DNA of 21,519 nt from assembly GCA_000431135.1 (NCBI GenBank), contig HF987770.1, forward strand, positions 1 to 21,519, in the 5' to 3' direction. Below the pieces are notes generated by a model. The model did no database searches. It worked only from the letters and a program-made list of their open reading frames with translations, and was not told where the DNA came from. The DNA comes from Clostridium sp. CAG:590 (GTDB lineage Bacteria > Bacillota > Clostridia > Lachnospirales > Lachnospiraceae). Below, piece after piece: positions 6,650 through 13,620 of this stretch. Made by a program: the position numbers and the translations under genes. Each line of letters opens with the position of its first letter. Within the stretch, counting starts at the first letter, position 1.

Positions 6650-7535
6650 GAAGACAAATATACGATCAAAAAAAATAGCCAGAATACGTGGATGGATACA
6701 GGCAGCTGCTGCACTGCTTACTAACATTCACATTCCCAATTTATGGAAAGGGAAAATATATCAGGGCAATGCCAAAACAATCTGTGTACCGGGATTAAAC
6801 TGCTATTCCTGTCCCGCTGCCACAGGGTCATGTCCAATCGGAGCTTTTCAGGCGGTAGTCGGTTCCTCCCGGTTTAAGTTCTCATACTATGTAACCGGAT
6901 TTTTCATTTTACTTGGGGTACTGCTGGGCAGATTTATATGTGGTTTTTTGTGTCCGTTTGGATGGTTTCAGGATTTACTGCATAAAATTCCAGGAAAAAA
7001 ATTCTCCACGGCCAGACTCAAACCTCTAAGATACCTGAAATATATCATCCTTCTTGTTTTCGTTATACTTCTTCCGATGCTTGTAACGAACTCCATAGGA
7101 ATGGGAGATCCGTTCTTCTGCAAATATATTTGTCCGCAAGGTGTTTTGGAGGGTGCCATACCGCTGTCACTCGGAAATGCCGCTATACGATCTGCACTGG
7201 GAAAGCTGTTTTCTTTCAAATGTCTTATCCTGATCGCAGTCGTGATCTTAAGCATTATGTTTTACAGACCTTTCTGTAAATGGATCTGCCCACTTGGTGC
7301 AATCTATTCTTTATTTAACAAAGTGTCCTTGCTTAACATCAAAGTAGAAGACAGTAAATGCGTGGGATGTGACCAATGCCTGAAAGCATGTAAAATGGAT
7401 GTGGATGTCCGGAAGAATCCGGATCACCCGGAATGTATACGATGTGGTGCCTGTATAAAGTCCTGTCCTAAGAATGCCATCCATTATCAATTCATGGACA
7501 AACCATGTAAGAAAAAGAACAATAATCAGCAATAG
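6642..7535 (+). CDS. Membrane polyferredoxin (4Fe-4S binding, NapH-like)
   Basis: This 297-residue membrane protein has several hydrophobic segments (about residues 82-100, 132-150, 192-208), membrane-edge CxxxCP motifs at Cys100/104, Cys160/164 and Cys212/216, extra cysteines at 48, 54, 57 and 64, and two C-terminal [4Fe-4S] ferredoxin motifs at Cys240/243/246/250 and Cys265/268/271/275. The layout is that of NapH/NosR/CcoG-type electron carriers that move electrons across the membrane. The TTG start (6642) overlaps the stop of the small CXXC gene. With the TlpA-like lipoprotein after it, the likely role is to send cytoplasmic reducing power to outside thiols. The electron donor and acceptor cannot be told from sequence. 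Confidence 0.88.
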   Translation: MDKKTNIRSKKIARIRGWIQAAAALLTNIHIPNLWKGKIYQGNAKTICVPGLNCYSCPAATGSCPIGAFQAVVGSSRFKFSYYVTGFFILLGVLLGRFICGFLCPFGWFQDLLHKIPGKKFSTARLKPLRYLKYIILLVFVILLPMLVTNSIGMGDPFFCKYICPQGVLEGAIPLSLGNAAIRSALGKLFSFKCLILIAVVILSIMFYRPFCKWICPLGAIYSLFNKVSLLNIKVEDSKCVGCDQCLKACKMDVDVRKNPDHPECIRCGACIKSCPKNAIHYQFMDKPCKKKNNNQQ

Positions 7536-7582
7536 CTGACAAACAACGATTTATTTTTATATTATCAAAGGAGTATTTTACC

Positions 7583-8497
7583 ATGAAAACAAAAAGAAGT
7601 ATTATTACAACCCTTACACTTTGTGTAACATTATCACTTACTGCATGTACCGGAAAGGAACCTGCAAAAACTGACGATACCCAGAATACAACTATGGTAT
7701 CCAGCACCGAGCAATCCACGAATGATACAGATGCAAAGCTTAACGACTTATACCAGCAGGAAAACCAGATCTTTGCAGATCACGAAGATGTATGGAATAA
7801 AGCGTTCGGCATGATGAATAAAAGTACGGCTGATCCAAGCGGAAATTATGCCGATTATCTTGCCGGTGTCGTTGAATCAAACAAATCTGCCTTTACGGAT
7901 GACGAGCTGAAAACACTTACCGCTGATATCGAAACGATCCGTGATATCGAAAAACAGATTGCCGAAATTGAGAACAAAAATGCTGCATCCGCTACCTCCG
8001 ATACACAGGATTCTTCTAACAGTGACACATCTCCTTTCAAAAATTTCTCCGGGAAAGATTTTGACGGAAATGCGGTTGATGGAAGTCTGTTTTCTAATAA
8101 TGCGGTAACTGTCATCAATTTCTGGTTCAACGGCTGCAAGCCTTGCGTCGCAGAATTATCCAAGCTGAATGAATTAAACGATACAATCCAATCCATGGGC
8201 GGAGAGGTTATCGGCATCAACACAGAAACCTTCGACGGAGATGAAACTGCGATTAAAGAGGCCTCAAGCATCCTCGAAAGCCAGGGTGCTAAATACCGCA
8301 ATTTTTCCATTGACTCAAATTCGGATGCCGGTAAATATGCTTCAGACATCATGGCATTTCCTACAACAATTCTAGTCGACAGAAATGGTAATATCGTAGG
8401 CGATCCGATGCTCGGTGGAATCGATGACCAGGCTAACTATGATGCTCTTATGAAACAGATTCAATCCGTAATCGATGCTGATAGTACGAATAAGTAA
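7583..8497 (+). CDS. TlpA-like thiol-disulfide lipoprotein
   Basis: This 304-residue protein begins with a lipoprotein signal: basic start, hydrophobic core and lipobox SLTAC with Cys22 as lipid-modified residue. After a Ser/Thr-rich linker comes a helical segment (about residues 50-132), a second low-complexity linker, then a TlpA/ResA-type thioredoxin domain (about 150-304) with active site Cys185-Lys-Pro-Cys188 (WFNGCKPC) and cis-proline motif AFPTTILVD. It should sit on the outer face of the membrane and reduce disulfides there. AAAGGAG lies nine bases before the ATG. It follows the polyferredoxin gene by 47 bp and ends the operon. The helical segment before the redox domain is not one I recognise. 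Confidence 0.88.
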   Translation: MKTKRSIITTLTLCVTLSLTACTGKEPAKTDDTQNTTMVSSTEQSTNDTDAKLNDLYQQENQIFADHEDVWNKAFGMMNKSTADPSGNYADYLAGVVESNKSAFTDDELKTLTADIETIRDIEKQIAEIENKNAASATSDTQDSSNSDTSPFKNFSGKDFDGNAVDGSLFSNNAVTVINFWFNGCKPCVAELSKLNELNDTIQSMGGEVIGINTETFDGDETAIKEASSILESQGAKYRNFSIDSNSDAGKYASDIMAFPTTILVDRNGNIVGDPMLGGIDDQANYDALMKQIQSVIDADSTNK

Positions 8498-8531
8498 AAT
8501 GTCTTCTTCCTTTTGTAGAAACTGTCTACAA

Positions 8532-8566
8532 ATCAAAAGCTCTGTGCAATGCACAGAGCTTTTGAT
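8532..8566. terminator. Bidirectional terminator
   Basis: Two 17-base arms, fully complementary and separated by one base, form a long hairpin with CTCTGTGCA/TGCACAGAG in its core and A- and T-rich ends. It separates the convergent TlpA-like gene and the gene ending at 8577, and can stop transcription from both sides. Confidence 0.85.
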
Positions 8567-8576
8567 GATAACATCC

Positions 8577-9122
8577 TTATACTCTTTTATAAATGATCGG
8601 CTCATCATACCCAAAGGTTCTTTTTCCGTTCACTTCCATGCTTTCAGATACCTCCAGGGATGCATCCGAAAATTTTTCCCATAACCGGAAAGTCATAACC
8701 GGCGTAAACTGACTGACACTACCACCTTCCCATACACCATTCTTTTCATGATAAAGTGCCGGTGTAAACTTCTCGGATCTCTTGAGTTCATTATAATCTA
8801 CAGACCTCATAGAATCATAGGAAAAAGTATTCTTATCCTCTCCAGCCGGAATTTCATAGGATGATAACATAACGCCTTCCTCATTCTCTGTAATCAGAAA
8901 AAGGTGCGGTGACGCATGCTGTCTGCCATCTGTCTCATAATAGCTTTCTTCTACAATAAATATTCCGTCAAAATCTTCAGGAATATTTCTGATCTTATCA
9001 TTGCAGACTGTATTCACATGCTGTGCATACGGATATATCTTCCCCGCCTCCTTCATTGCTTCAAACTGTTCTCTATTATCAAAATGTCCTGTCATGAGAT
9101 TCACAAACTCTTTCATTTTCAT
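8577..9122 (-). CDS. Protein of unknown function, weak CpeT-like pattern
   Basis: This 181-residue soluble protein has no signal peptide. The N-terminal stretch FVNLMTGHFDNREQFEA followed later by DGIFIVEESYYE faintly resembles the CpcT/CpeT beta-barrel family (pattern of GxFsNreQ then a fluorescing EQ-Y segment in phycobiliprotein lyases), but I cannot confirm it. It has many aromatic and charged residues and no catalytic motif that I recognise. I chose ATG 9122; an ATG six bases later is also possible, and the upstream frame to 9203 overlaps the preceding gene and has no ribosome site. It is the last gene of the MarR operon, 34 bp after the membrane protein gene. Confidence 0.75.
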   Translation of the reverse strand: MKMKEFVNLMTGHFDNREQFEAMKEAGKIYPYAQHVNTVCNDKIRNIPEDFDGIFIVEESYYETDGRQHASPHLFLITENEEGVMLSSYEIPAGEDKNTFSYDSMRSVDYNELKRSEKFTPALYHEKNGVWEGGSVSQFTPVMTFRLWEKFSDASLEVSESMEVNGKRTFGYDEPIIYKRV

Positions 9123-9156
9123 TATAATGCCCTGCCTTTCTATCAATATTACAGCT

Positions 9157-9837
9157 TTAAAACAAAAGCTGAAGTCCCATTGCGATGATCCACATATATG
9201 CACAAGTCTTTGGTATCATTAATAATCCAACCTTTGGCTTCGTCTTACTGAATAAAGTTACCGGAAGATAACAGCCAAAAGAAATGATAATTGCTGCAAC
9301 CATCCTTGTCATATGGTATCCATACGTATTACCTGATATCAGATACAGAATAATTACCCCTATACCTGTCACTGCAAAAACTGCATTCCGGATAACAGAC
9401 AACTTCCTGTTACCTTCATCGGTACACCAGTTATTCTGTGGAAACATACATATAACAATTCTGATAACCGCTGATATCCATATTACTGCCTGAATTACGA
9501 CAGGCATTGTAATTTCTGGAAATGTTAATTCCCATATATACATCAGAATAATATAAAATACCGTCATTGTAATAGAAGATACCTGCAATCCAATCCCAAG
9601 CTGTCTCTTTATTCTATCACTGCTGCCCTTTACTGCCCTGATAATTCTCGGCACCAGATGAAATGCATCCCCGCCGCAAAGCGTCAATGTTAATATTCCA
9701 TACAATACAAATAAATGATTCCCTTTTGAGAATACAAAAAATAAAATTGCGGCAACCAGATCAAAGATCAGATATGCTGCATCAAATATCGCCTCCATAA
9801 CATCCGGCATCTGTGGTTTGTAAGTATTTTCTTTCAT
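9157..9837 (-). CDS. Multi-spanning membrane protein of unknown function
   Basis: This 226-residue protein has about seven hydrophobic segments, with charged loops SSDRIKRQ and PQNNWCTDEGNRK between them. A conserved-looking CGGDAFHLVPRI motif lies at about residues 54-65, with Asp, His and Arg inside or near a membrane segment; these could bind a substrate or metal. No signal peptide, ATPase or transporter signature that I know is present. It starts six bases after the MarR stop and shares its ribosome site AAAGGAG with the end of that gene, so it is in the MarR operon. A role in export or stress response would be typical for a MarR-linked membrane protein, but this is inference. Confidence 0.8.
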   Translation of the reverse strand: MKENTYKPQMPDVMEAIFDAAYLIFDLVAAILFFVFSKGNHLFVLYGILTLTLCGGDAFHLVPRIIRAVKGSSDRIKRQLGIGLQVSSITMTVFYIILMYIWELTFPEITMPVVIQAVIWISAVIRIVICMFPQNNWCTDEGNRKLSVIRNAVFAVTGIGVIILYLISGNTYGYHMTRMVAAIIISFGCYLPVTLFSKTKPKVGLLMIPKTCAYMWIIAMGLQLLF

Positions 9838-9843
9838 AACGAA

Positions 9844-10278
9844 TTACTGCTCCTTTTCTCTTAAATGTTCCTCTGCATTATTGCAAATCTTATGAAATAC
9901 TTTGATACACATGCGCTTTTCTTCTTCTGTCAATCCAATTAAAACATTGTGTGCAAATTGTTTCTGCGCATAGATTCCTTCCTGCACAATGAGTTCTGCC
10001 TTTTCCAACAGAACAATCGTAATGTGCTTTTTATTATCCTCACTTTGGATTCTTTCAATCAGTCCTTTATTCTCCAGACTTTTCAATGAAGTGGAAACAT
10101 GAGATTTGGTTGACTTTCTAACCTTTACAATGTCTGCTGCCGTATTGTGCTGCGGATTATTATGCAAAAACATAAGTATATCATACTCCATCTGCGTTAA
10201 TTCATACCGGTCACATACTTCACTCGAAAGTAATTCATAATAGCTTGTAATTGTCTTGTGCTGATCCCAGAAATACAT
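9844..10278 (-). CDS. MarR-family transcriptional regulator
   Basis: This 144-residue protein has the MarR winged-helix layout: an N-terminal dimer helix, the recognition region DIVKVRKSTKSHVSTSLKSLENKGLIER (read in two parts: DIVKVRKSTKSHVSTSLK, then SLENKGLIER) and a wing rich in charged residues (QSEDNKKHITIVL), then a long C-terminal helix pair. The ATG at 10278 follows AAAGGAGG by five bases; the longer frame to 10338 begins inside the promoter and is not used. It is first in an operon with the membrane protein and the unknown protein. A palindrome at its transcription start suggests it represses itself. Confidence 0.9.
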   Translation of the reverse strand: MYFWDQHKTITSYYELLSSEVCDRYELTQMEYDILMFLHNNPQHNTAADIVKVRKSTKSHVSTSLKSLENKGLIERIQSEDNKKHITIVLLEKAELIVQEGIYAQKQFAHNVLIGLTEEEKRMCIKVFHKICNNAEEHLREKEQ

Positions 10279-10294
10279 CTCTTCCTCCTTTATT

Positions 10295-10308
10295 GTTCTA
10301 TTTAGAAC
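10295..10308. promoter_or_regulatory. Candidate MarR operator
   Basis: GTTCT-ATTT-AGAAC is a perfect inverted repeat covering the predicted transcription start of the MarR operon, just below its -10 box. This is a typical place for autorepression by a MarR dimer. Confidence 0.6.
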
Positions 10309-10309
10309 G

Positions 10310-10338
10310 ATTATAAGACAATAGTTCCGCCATGTCAA
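10310..10338 (-). promoter_or_regulatory. Promoter of the MarR operon
   Basis: Minus-strand TTGACA (10333-10338), 17-base spacer and TATAAT (10310-10315) form a perfect consensus sigma-A promoter. Transcription should start near 10303, 25 bases before the MarR ATG. Such a strong promoter fits control by a repressor. Confidence 0.9.
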
Positions 10339-10393
10339 TTATTTTTTAACAGGTTGTATCTATTTCCCAACATACAGTTGTTCTCCCAAACAA

Positions 10394-10443
10394 AAGAAAA
10401 AGCGCCTTAGCCTTCCTGACAATTGGCTAAAAACGCTTTCTTC
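10394..10443 (-). terminator. Likely terminator after the methyltransferase gene
   Basis: A composite hairpin has outer arms AAGAAAAAGCG and CGCTTTCTT and inner arms TTAGCC and GGCTAA. Its A-rich side on the plus strand gives a broken U-rich tail on the minus transcript coming from the methyltransferase gene. Confidence 0.55.
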
Positions 10444-10451
10444 GTCATTAT

Positions 10452-10470
10452 AAGTGTTCTCTGAACACTT
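10452..10470. repeat. Short perfect inverted repeat
   Basis: AAGTGTTC-TCT-GAACACTT has 8-bp arms and a 3-base centre. It lies between the methyltransferase stop and its terminator. The GTTC/GAAC core recalls the MarR site at 10295, but spacing differs; its function is unknown. Confidence 0.4.
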
Positions 10471-10503
10471 CCCGAACAGATTAGCATACCGTATAATTCT
10501 GTT

Positions 10504-11304
10504 TTATCTCTTCTCCATCACAACGATCCGGTTGGATATATTCCGCACTGCCGGAATCTTTCCGATCACATGATAGATTGGCATAAGCTTTTTCATACCT
10601 TCTACTAAACTGACTTCCTTCTTGTATGTAAAGGAAGGAACCATCTGCTCCAACAGTTTTCCATTCTTAATACCCCATGTGAATTTGGCATTACTTCCCT
10701 CAATCGACTTCTCCTTAACATGCTTTACTACAAACGGAGACATAACCTCGATCAGCACCATTACTTTGGGAAATGCCTGATCAATAATTGCCAAGATCTG
10801 CCGGATATCCGCTTCCTTTAAATACATGGAAAGTCCTTCAATGACAACCAGCACATCCTCTCCTTCATATGTAATATCATCTATATAAGAGGCATCCATT
10901 GCAGATTTGGCAATCTGATAGATTGGTCCATCTTCTGTCAGAAAGCGTTCACGCACCTCCATTGTCTCTGGCAAATCTACATTGTACCACCGCAGATATT
11001 TTCCTTTCATACGGTAACATCTTGTATCCATGCCACAGGCAATATTCACAACAACCGTTTTCGGATGTTTGGCCAAATACTTTCCTACCATCTCATCTAA
11101 CACAATTGTTCTGGCAATCACACCAGATGACATTGCACTATCTTTATCTGCATTGGAGAAATCATAATCTAATTGGGATACGATCTCTGCCGCCATATCA
11201 TCTTTGATCTTTGGGTTCGGCTTCATAGATTCCTTCGCTCTCGCATATAAGGTCTGAATCATAGTCTCCGGTACACCTGTTACATTTACTTTTTCTTTCA
11301 TCAT
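10504..11304 (-). CDS. SAM-dependent methyltransferase (LCM/PF04072-like)
   Basis: This 266-residue cytoplasmic protein resembles the leucine carboxyl methyltransferase-like family of O-methyltransferases. Visible motifs are the SAM loop VVNIACGMDTRCYRM (residues about 84-98), the acidic YNVDLPETMEVRER segment that would hold the SAM ribose, and VLVVIEGLSMYLKEADIRQIL after it. The substrate is unknown; relatives act on small acids or polyketides. GGAAAGGATGACAAG precedes the ATG pair at 11304. It lies downstream of its TetR regulator, which ends in a strong terminator, so it is probably transcribed from its own TetR-controlled promoter. A deletion scar of a paralogous copy is at 4450-4583. 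Confidence 0.88.
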   Translation of the reverse strand: MMKEKVNVTGVPETMIQTLYARAKESMKPNPKIKDDMAAEIVSQLDYDFSNADKDSAMSSGVIARTIVLDEMVGKYLAKHPKTVVVNIACGMDTRCYRMKGKYLRWYNVDLPETMEVRERFLTEDGPIYQIAKSAMDASYIDDITYEGEDVLVVIEGLSMYLKEADIRQILAIIDQAFPKVMVLIEVMSPFVVKHVKEKSIEGSNAKFTWGIKNGKLLEQMVPSFTYKKEVSLVEGMKKLMPIYHVIGKIPAVRNISNRIVVMEKR

Positions 11305-11323
11305 CTTGTCATCCTTTCCATCG

Positions 11324-11335
11324 TAACGTTTGTTA
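11324..11335. promoter_or_regulatory. Candidate TetR operator ahead of the methyltransferase
   Basis: TAAC-GTTT-GTTA is an inverted repeat about 20 bases upstream of the methyltransferase start codon, next to a TATAAC that could be a -10 box. It has the same form as the sites at 11962-11977 and 4489-4512. Confidence 0.55.
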
Positions 11336-11351
11336 TAAAATGTTATGTTGT

Positions 11352-11386
11352 AAAAAAAGCTCCACGGCTAATTGCTGTGAAGCTTT
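11352..11386 (-). terminator. Terminator overlapping the end of the TetR gene
   Basis: On the minus strand a 13-pair stem (AAAGCTTCACAGC with GCCGTGGAGCTTT; one G-U and one mismatch) with a 5-base loop is followed by seven T residues. The stop codon of the TetR gene falls in the loop, so termination happens right at the gene's end. Confidence 0.85.
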
Positions 11387-11964
11387 CTTAAACTCTCTAT
11401 TAATCTGTCTGTTCCACCCTCGGCATATATGCCGACCTGTTTTACCAGATACAAACTGTATTCCATATCATAATCCTCTTTCACAATCTCCAAGCAGCTA
11501 TCTAACCGCTGCCTTGCTAATATCCTGATCAGTCTCATGTCTGGCGGTGTTTCTAACCTGCTCTGATAATAGGTCTGAAACGACTGCTGCATCATCTGCT
11601 CGATCCGATCCCGGAATCCCTCATAGCAGCTTCCTTGCGCCTTCTCCATGATAACAATGGCTTCTTTCCTGTGCTTTAAGATGAACTGCATCAACAACAC
11701 ATCCACGTCTGCACCTTCTGACGAATCCTCTAACTCAATCTGCATACATCTTGCCAGCATCTTCTCATAACTTTCTACTAACGGCTGCAGGATTGCCTGA
11801 AATAATGCTTCCTTGTTCTCAAAGGAAAAATACATTGCTCCGGTCGTAACCCCTGCCCGATTGCAGATTGTCCTGAGACTTGCCTTTGCATATCCATTGG
11901 TATAGAACTCTTCCAATGCCGCCTGTTTTATCTTTTCAATGGTTTCTTCTTTATTTTTCATCAT
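11368..11964 (-). CDS. TetR-family regulator (methyltransferase-linked)
   Basis: This 198-residue protein has a typical TetR N-terminal helix-turn-helix (ASLRTICNRAGVTTGAMYFSF, read as ASLRTICNRAGVTT plus GAMYFSF) followed by an all-helical ligand domain. The longer frame to 12003 begins at the -35 box of its own promoter, so I use the ATG at 11964; the ATG at 11961 is equally possible. The mRNA leader is only a few bases and the AGGTG site is weak, so translation may be almost leaderless. A palindrome overlaps the start codon, which suggests autorepression. It likely also controls the methyltransferase gene downstream. Its ligand is unknown. Confidence 0.87.
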   Translation of the reverse strand: MMKNKEETIEKIKQAALEEFYTNGYAKASLRTICNRAGVTTGAMYFSFENKEALFQAILQPLVESYEKMLARCMQIELEDSSEGADVDVLLMQFILKHRKEAIVIMEKAQGSCYEGFRDRIEQMMQQSFQTYYQSRLETPPDMRLIRILARQRLDSCLEIVKEDYDMEYSLYLVKQVGIYAEGGTDRLIESLRKLHSN

Positions 11965-11977
11965 AACACCTGTTATG
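11962..11977. promoter_or_regulatory. Candidate TetR operator at the TetR start
   Basis: CATAAC-ACCT-GTTATG is a perfect inverted repeat that covers the start codon, the transcription start and part of the -10 box of the TetR gene. Its core matches the TAAC-N4-GTTA form of two other sites in the window. Confidence 0.65.
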
Positions 11978-12003
11978 TTAGTCCAATCTAACTCTTTTGT
12001 CAA
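11975..12003 (-). promoter_or_regulatory. Promoter of the methyltransferase-linked TetR gene
   Basis: Minus-strand TTGACA (11998-12003), 17-base spacer and TAACAT (11975-11980). The -35 box lies back to back with the -35 box of the divergent TetR gene, forming GTCAAG-N6-CTTGAC. Confidence 0.65.
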
Positions 12004-12011
12004 GAGGCTTC

Positions 12012-12040
12012 TTGACTTTCCATATTCAGTGTGCTATAAA
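12012..12040 (+). promoter_or_regulatory. Promoter of the second TetR gene and ATC-hydrolase gene
   Basis: TTGACT (12012-12017), 17-base spacer and TATAAA (12035-12040). Transcription should start near 12047, which leaves a leader of about 57 bases and rules out any start codon farther upstream, including an in-frame GTG within the spacer. Confidence 0.7.
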
Positions 12041-12103
12041 GTAAACAGTGTTTACCAAATAGACACATTTATTCCACGTCATGCTGTCAGAAAGGAGGCG
12101 GTC

Positions 12104-12757
12104 ATTATTCGCGAAAGTTCAAAAGAAACAAAAGAACTGATCTTAAGAAGTGCTATGGATATCTTTCTCGAAGCAGGCTATCAGGACGCCTCTATGCGAA
12201 AGATTGCAGCGAAAGCCGGTATCACTGCCGGAGCCATCTATAAGCATTTTTCCGGCAAAGAAGAAATGTTTGAAGAGATCTTCAACGCAAGTGGAAGAAA
12301 ACTTATGAGTATTACCGAATCCATGATGGGCATGGACTTCACGGTTCTGTCTGATGAGGATTTGATAAAGATTCTATATTCACGAGTCTCCCTACAAACA
12401 TTTGAGTTATTACAGGAAGACATGAAGCTGTTTCATATGTTATTGAAAAATGATTCTGGAACCTATATCGAACGTTTCCGCACTACTTACATAGAACGTT
12501 GTACTGAATTTGCAGCCAATTATTACGAGGAATTATACCGACGCGGTATTGCCTCTAAGAAATTACCATACAAGACCATATATATGCTTTCTTCATTAGA
12601 ATTTTCCATGGTATGTGAGATAATCGCAGATGACTCCTGCCAAAATGGAATCACACCGGAGATGAAGACCGCATTTACAGAAGCAATGAATATTCTGCTC
12701 CACGGATTAGAGGCAGAACTTGGAATTCATTATCATACAGGAGGAAACAAAGCATGA
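12104..12757 (+). CDS. TetR-family regulator with apparent ATT start
   Basis: This protein of about 217 residues has the TetR helix-turn-helix SMRKIAAKAGITAGAIYKHF near its N terminus and a helical ligand domain. A strong AAAGGAGG (12091-12098) is followed by two ATT codons at 12104 and 12107, and no ATG, GTG or TTG occurs in frame between it and the helix-turn-helix. Upstream in-frame candidates lie in or before the promoter. The likeliest start is therefore ATT, giving a product starting with (M)IRESSK or (M)IIRESSK. The stop overlaps the next gene's start (ATGA), so the regulator and ATC-hydrolase gene form one coupled unit. A base error or strain-specific mutation at the start is the main alternative. 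Confidence 0.85.
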   Translation: MIRESSKETKELILRSAMDIFLEAGYQDASMRKIAAKAGITAGAIYKHFSGKEEMFEEIFNASGRKLMSITESMMGMDFTVLSDEDLIKILYSRVSLQTFELLQEDMKLFHMLLKNDSGTYIERFRTTYIERCTEFAANYYEELYRRGIASKKLPYKTIYMLSSLEFSMVCEIIADDSCQNGITPEMKTAFTEAMNILLHGLEAELGIHYHTGGNKA

Positions 12758-13362
12758 AGAATACATTTGGTGTCAAATTAATCTATCAATTTTATCACAG
12801 TTCTGTAAAAGCAGAATTGAAACGGCGAGAGTTCTCTAAGGATGTAACAAAAAAGATTGCAAATGAACATAAACGGATCGTGGAACGTGCAAAAGACATC
12901 GGCAATTCCAAGCTGTTGAGTTCATACATCATGGGAAGTTATTTTATCGCATTGAATCGCAGCACTGGAAGATCTGCCGAAGAAAATTACGAGATCTTCC
13001 GCGATGGATTATGTGCCTCTAAGCTGTTTCATAAAGTGATGGGGGATGCGGATAGTTACTTAGATCCTAAGAGAATGCCCGGAAGACTGCAGTGGTCAGA
13101 GGATAGTCACAAACGCAAATATGAAAATGACTGGGTTGTTGACATTCTGCCGGGAAATGATGAATACGATCTTGGCTACGATTATCACGAATGTGGCATC
13201 TGTAAGCTGTGTCAGGATGAGGGTTGTCCGGAGCTGGCGGCTTATCTGTGCCGGATGGACTATGTGCTTGCTGATATCATGCACATGGAACTAGTAAGAA
13301 CCGGAACAATTGCAGAGGGCGCATCCTACTGTGATTTCCGTTATAGCAGACCACACAAATAA
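12754..13362 (+). CDS. ATC-hydrolase-family protein (PF14196-like)
   Basis: This 202-residue protein matches the L-2-amino-thiazoline-4-carboxylate hydrolase family pattern: a cysteine-rich HECGICKLCQDEGC segment, then YLCRMDYVLAD, and the closing motif RTGTIAEGASYCDFRYS. The founding enzyme opens the thiazoline ring of ATC on the way to L-cysteine, but most members have no proven substrate. No signal peptide is present. It is cotranscribed with the TetR gene upstream through a 4-bp overlap. The sulfur-related family name fits the other sulfur genes of the window, yet there is no direct link, and the real substrate may be quite different. Confidence 0.85.
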   Translation: MKNTFGVKLIYQFYHSSVKAELKRREFSKDVTKKIANEHKRIVERAKDIGNSKLLSSYIMGSYFIALNRSTGRSAEENYEIFRDGLCASKLFHKVMGDADSYLDPKRMPGRLQWSEDSHKRKYENDWVVDILPGNDEYDLGYDYHECGICKLCQDEGCPELAAYLCRMDYVLADIMHMELVRTGTIAEGASYCDFRYSRPHK

Positions 13363-13588
13363 TCTACAAATCCTTACACGTTAAGAACCGATTATTTCAG
13401 AATATGAGAAAATTCAGACATTCCCTATAACATTTTCTGTGAAAGAGCAGTCTTTTGGCATTATATAGGTATTACATGGATACCTTATATAGATTATCGA
13501 CAACCACTATATCTCCTATACAATCCTCAATGTAGGAACAGGGCACGAACTACAAGGCCACCTTATAACGCAAAGATATGACTAAAAA

Positions 13589-13612
13589 ACAACATAGTCG
13601 ATACTACGTTGT
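13589..13612. terminator. Hairpin between convergent genes, likely terminator
   Basis: ACAACATAGT and ACTACGTTGT (9 of 10 pairs) surround CGAT, with six A residues just before on the plus strand. It lies between the ATC-hydrolase gene and the convergent pnuC gene. The 226 bp before it hold only an imperfect inverted repeat (13462-13472 with 13480-13491) and no gene. Confidence 0.6.
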
Positions 13613-13620
13613 CTTTCCAC

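Noticed and set aside
7855..8352. Minus-strand frame of 165 codons opposite the TlpA-like gene
   Set aside because: Shadow of a clear lipoprotein gene; serine-rich composition and no ribosome site.
11939..12103. Long N-terminal extension of the second TetR protein
   Set aside because: It would begin upstream of the promoter, inside the divergent TetR gene, and adds residues before a normal TetR start.
13363..13588. Decayed gene between the ATC-hydrolase gene and pnuC
   Set aside because: Minus-strand translation shows short protein-like pieces broken by stops, but no family can be recognised, so no pseudogene is called.
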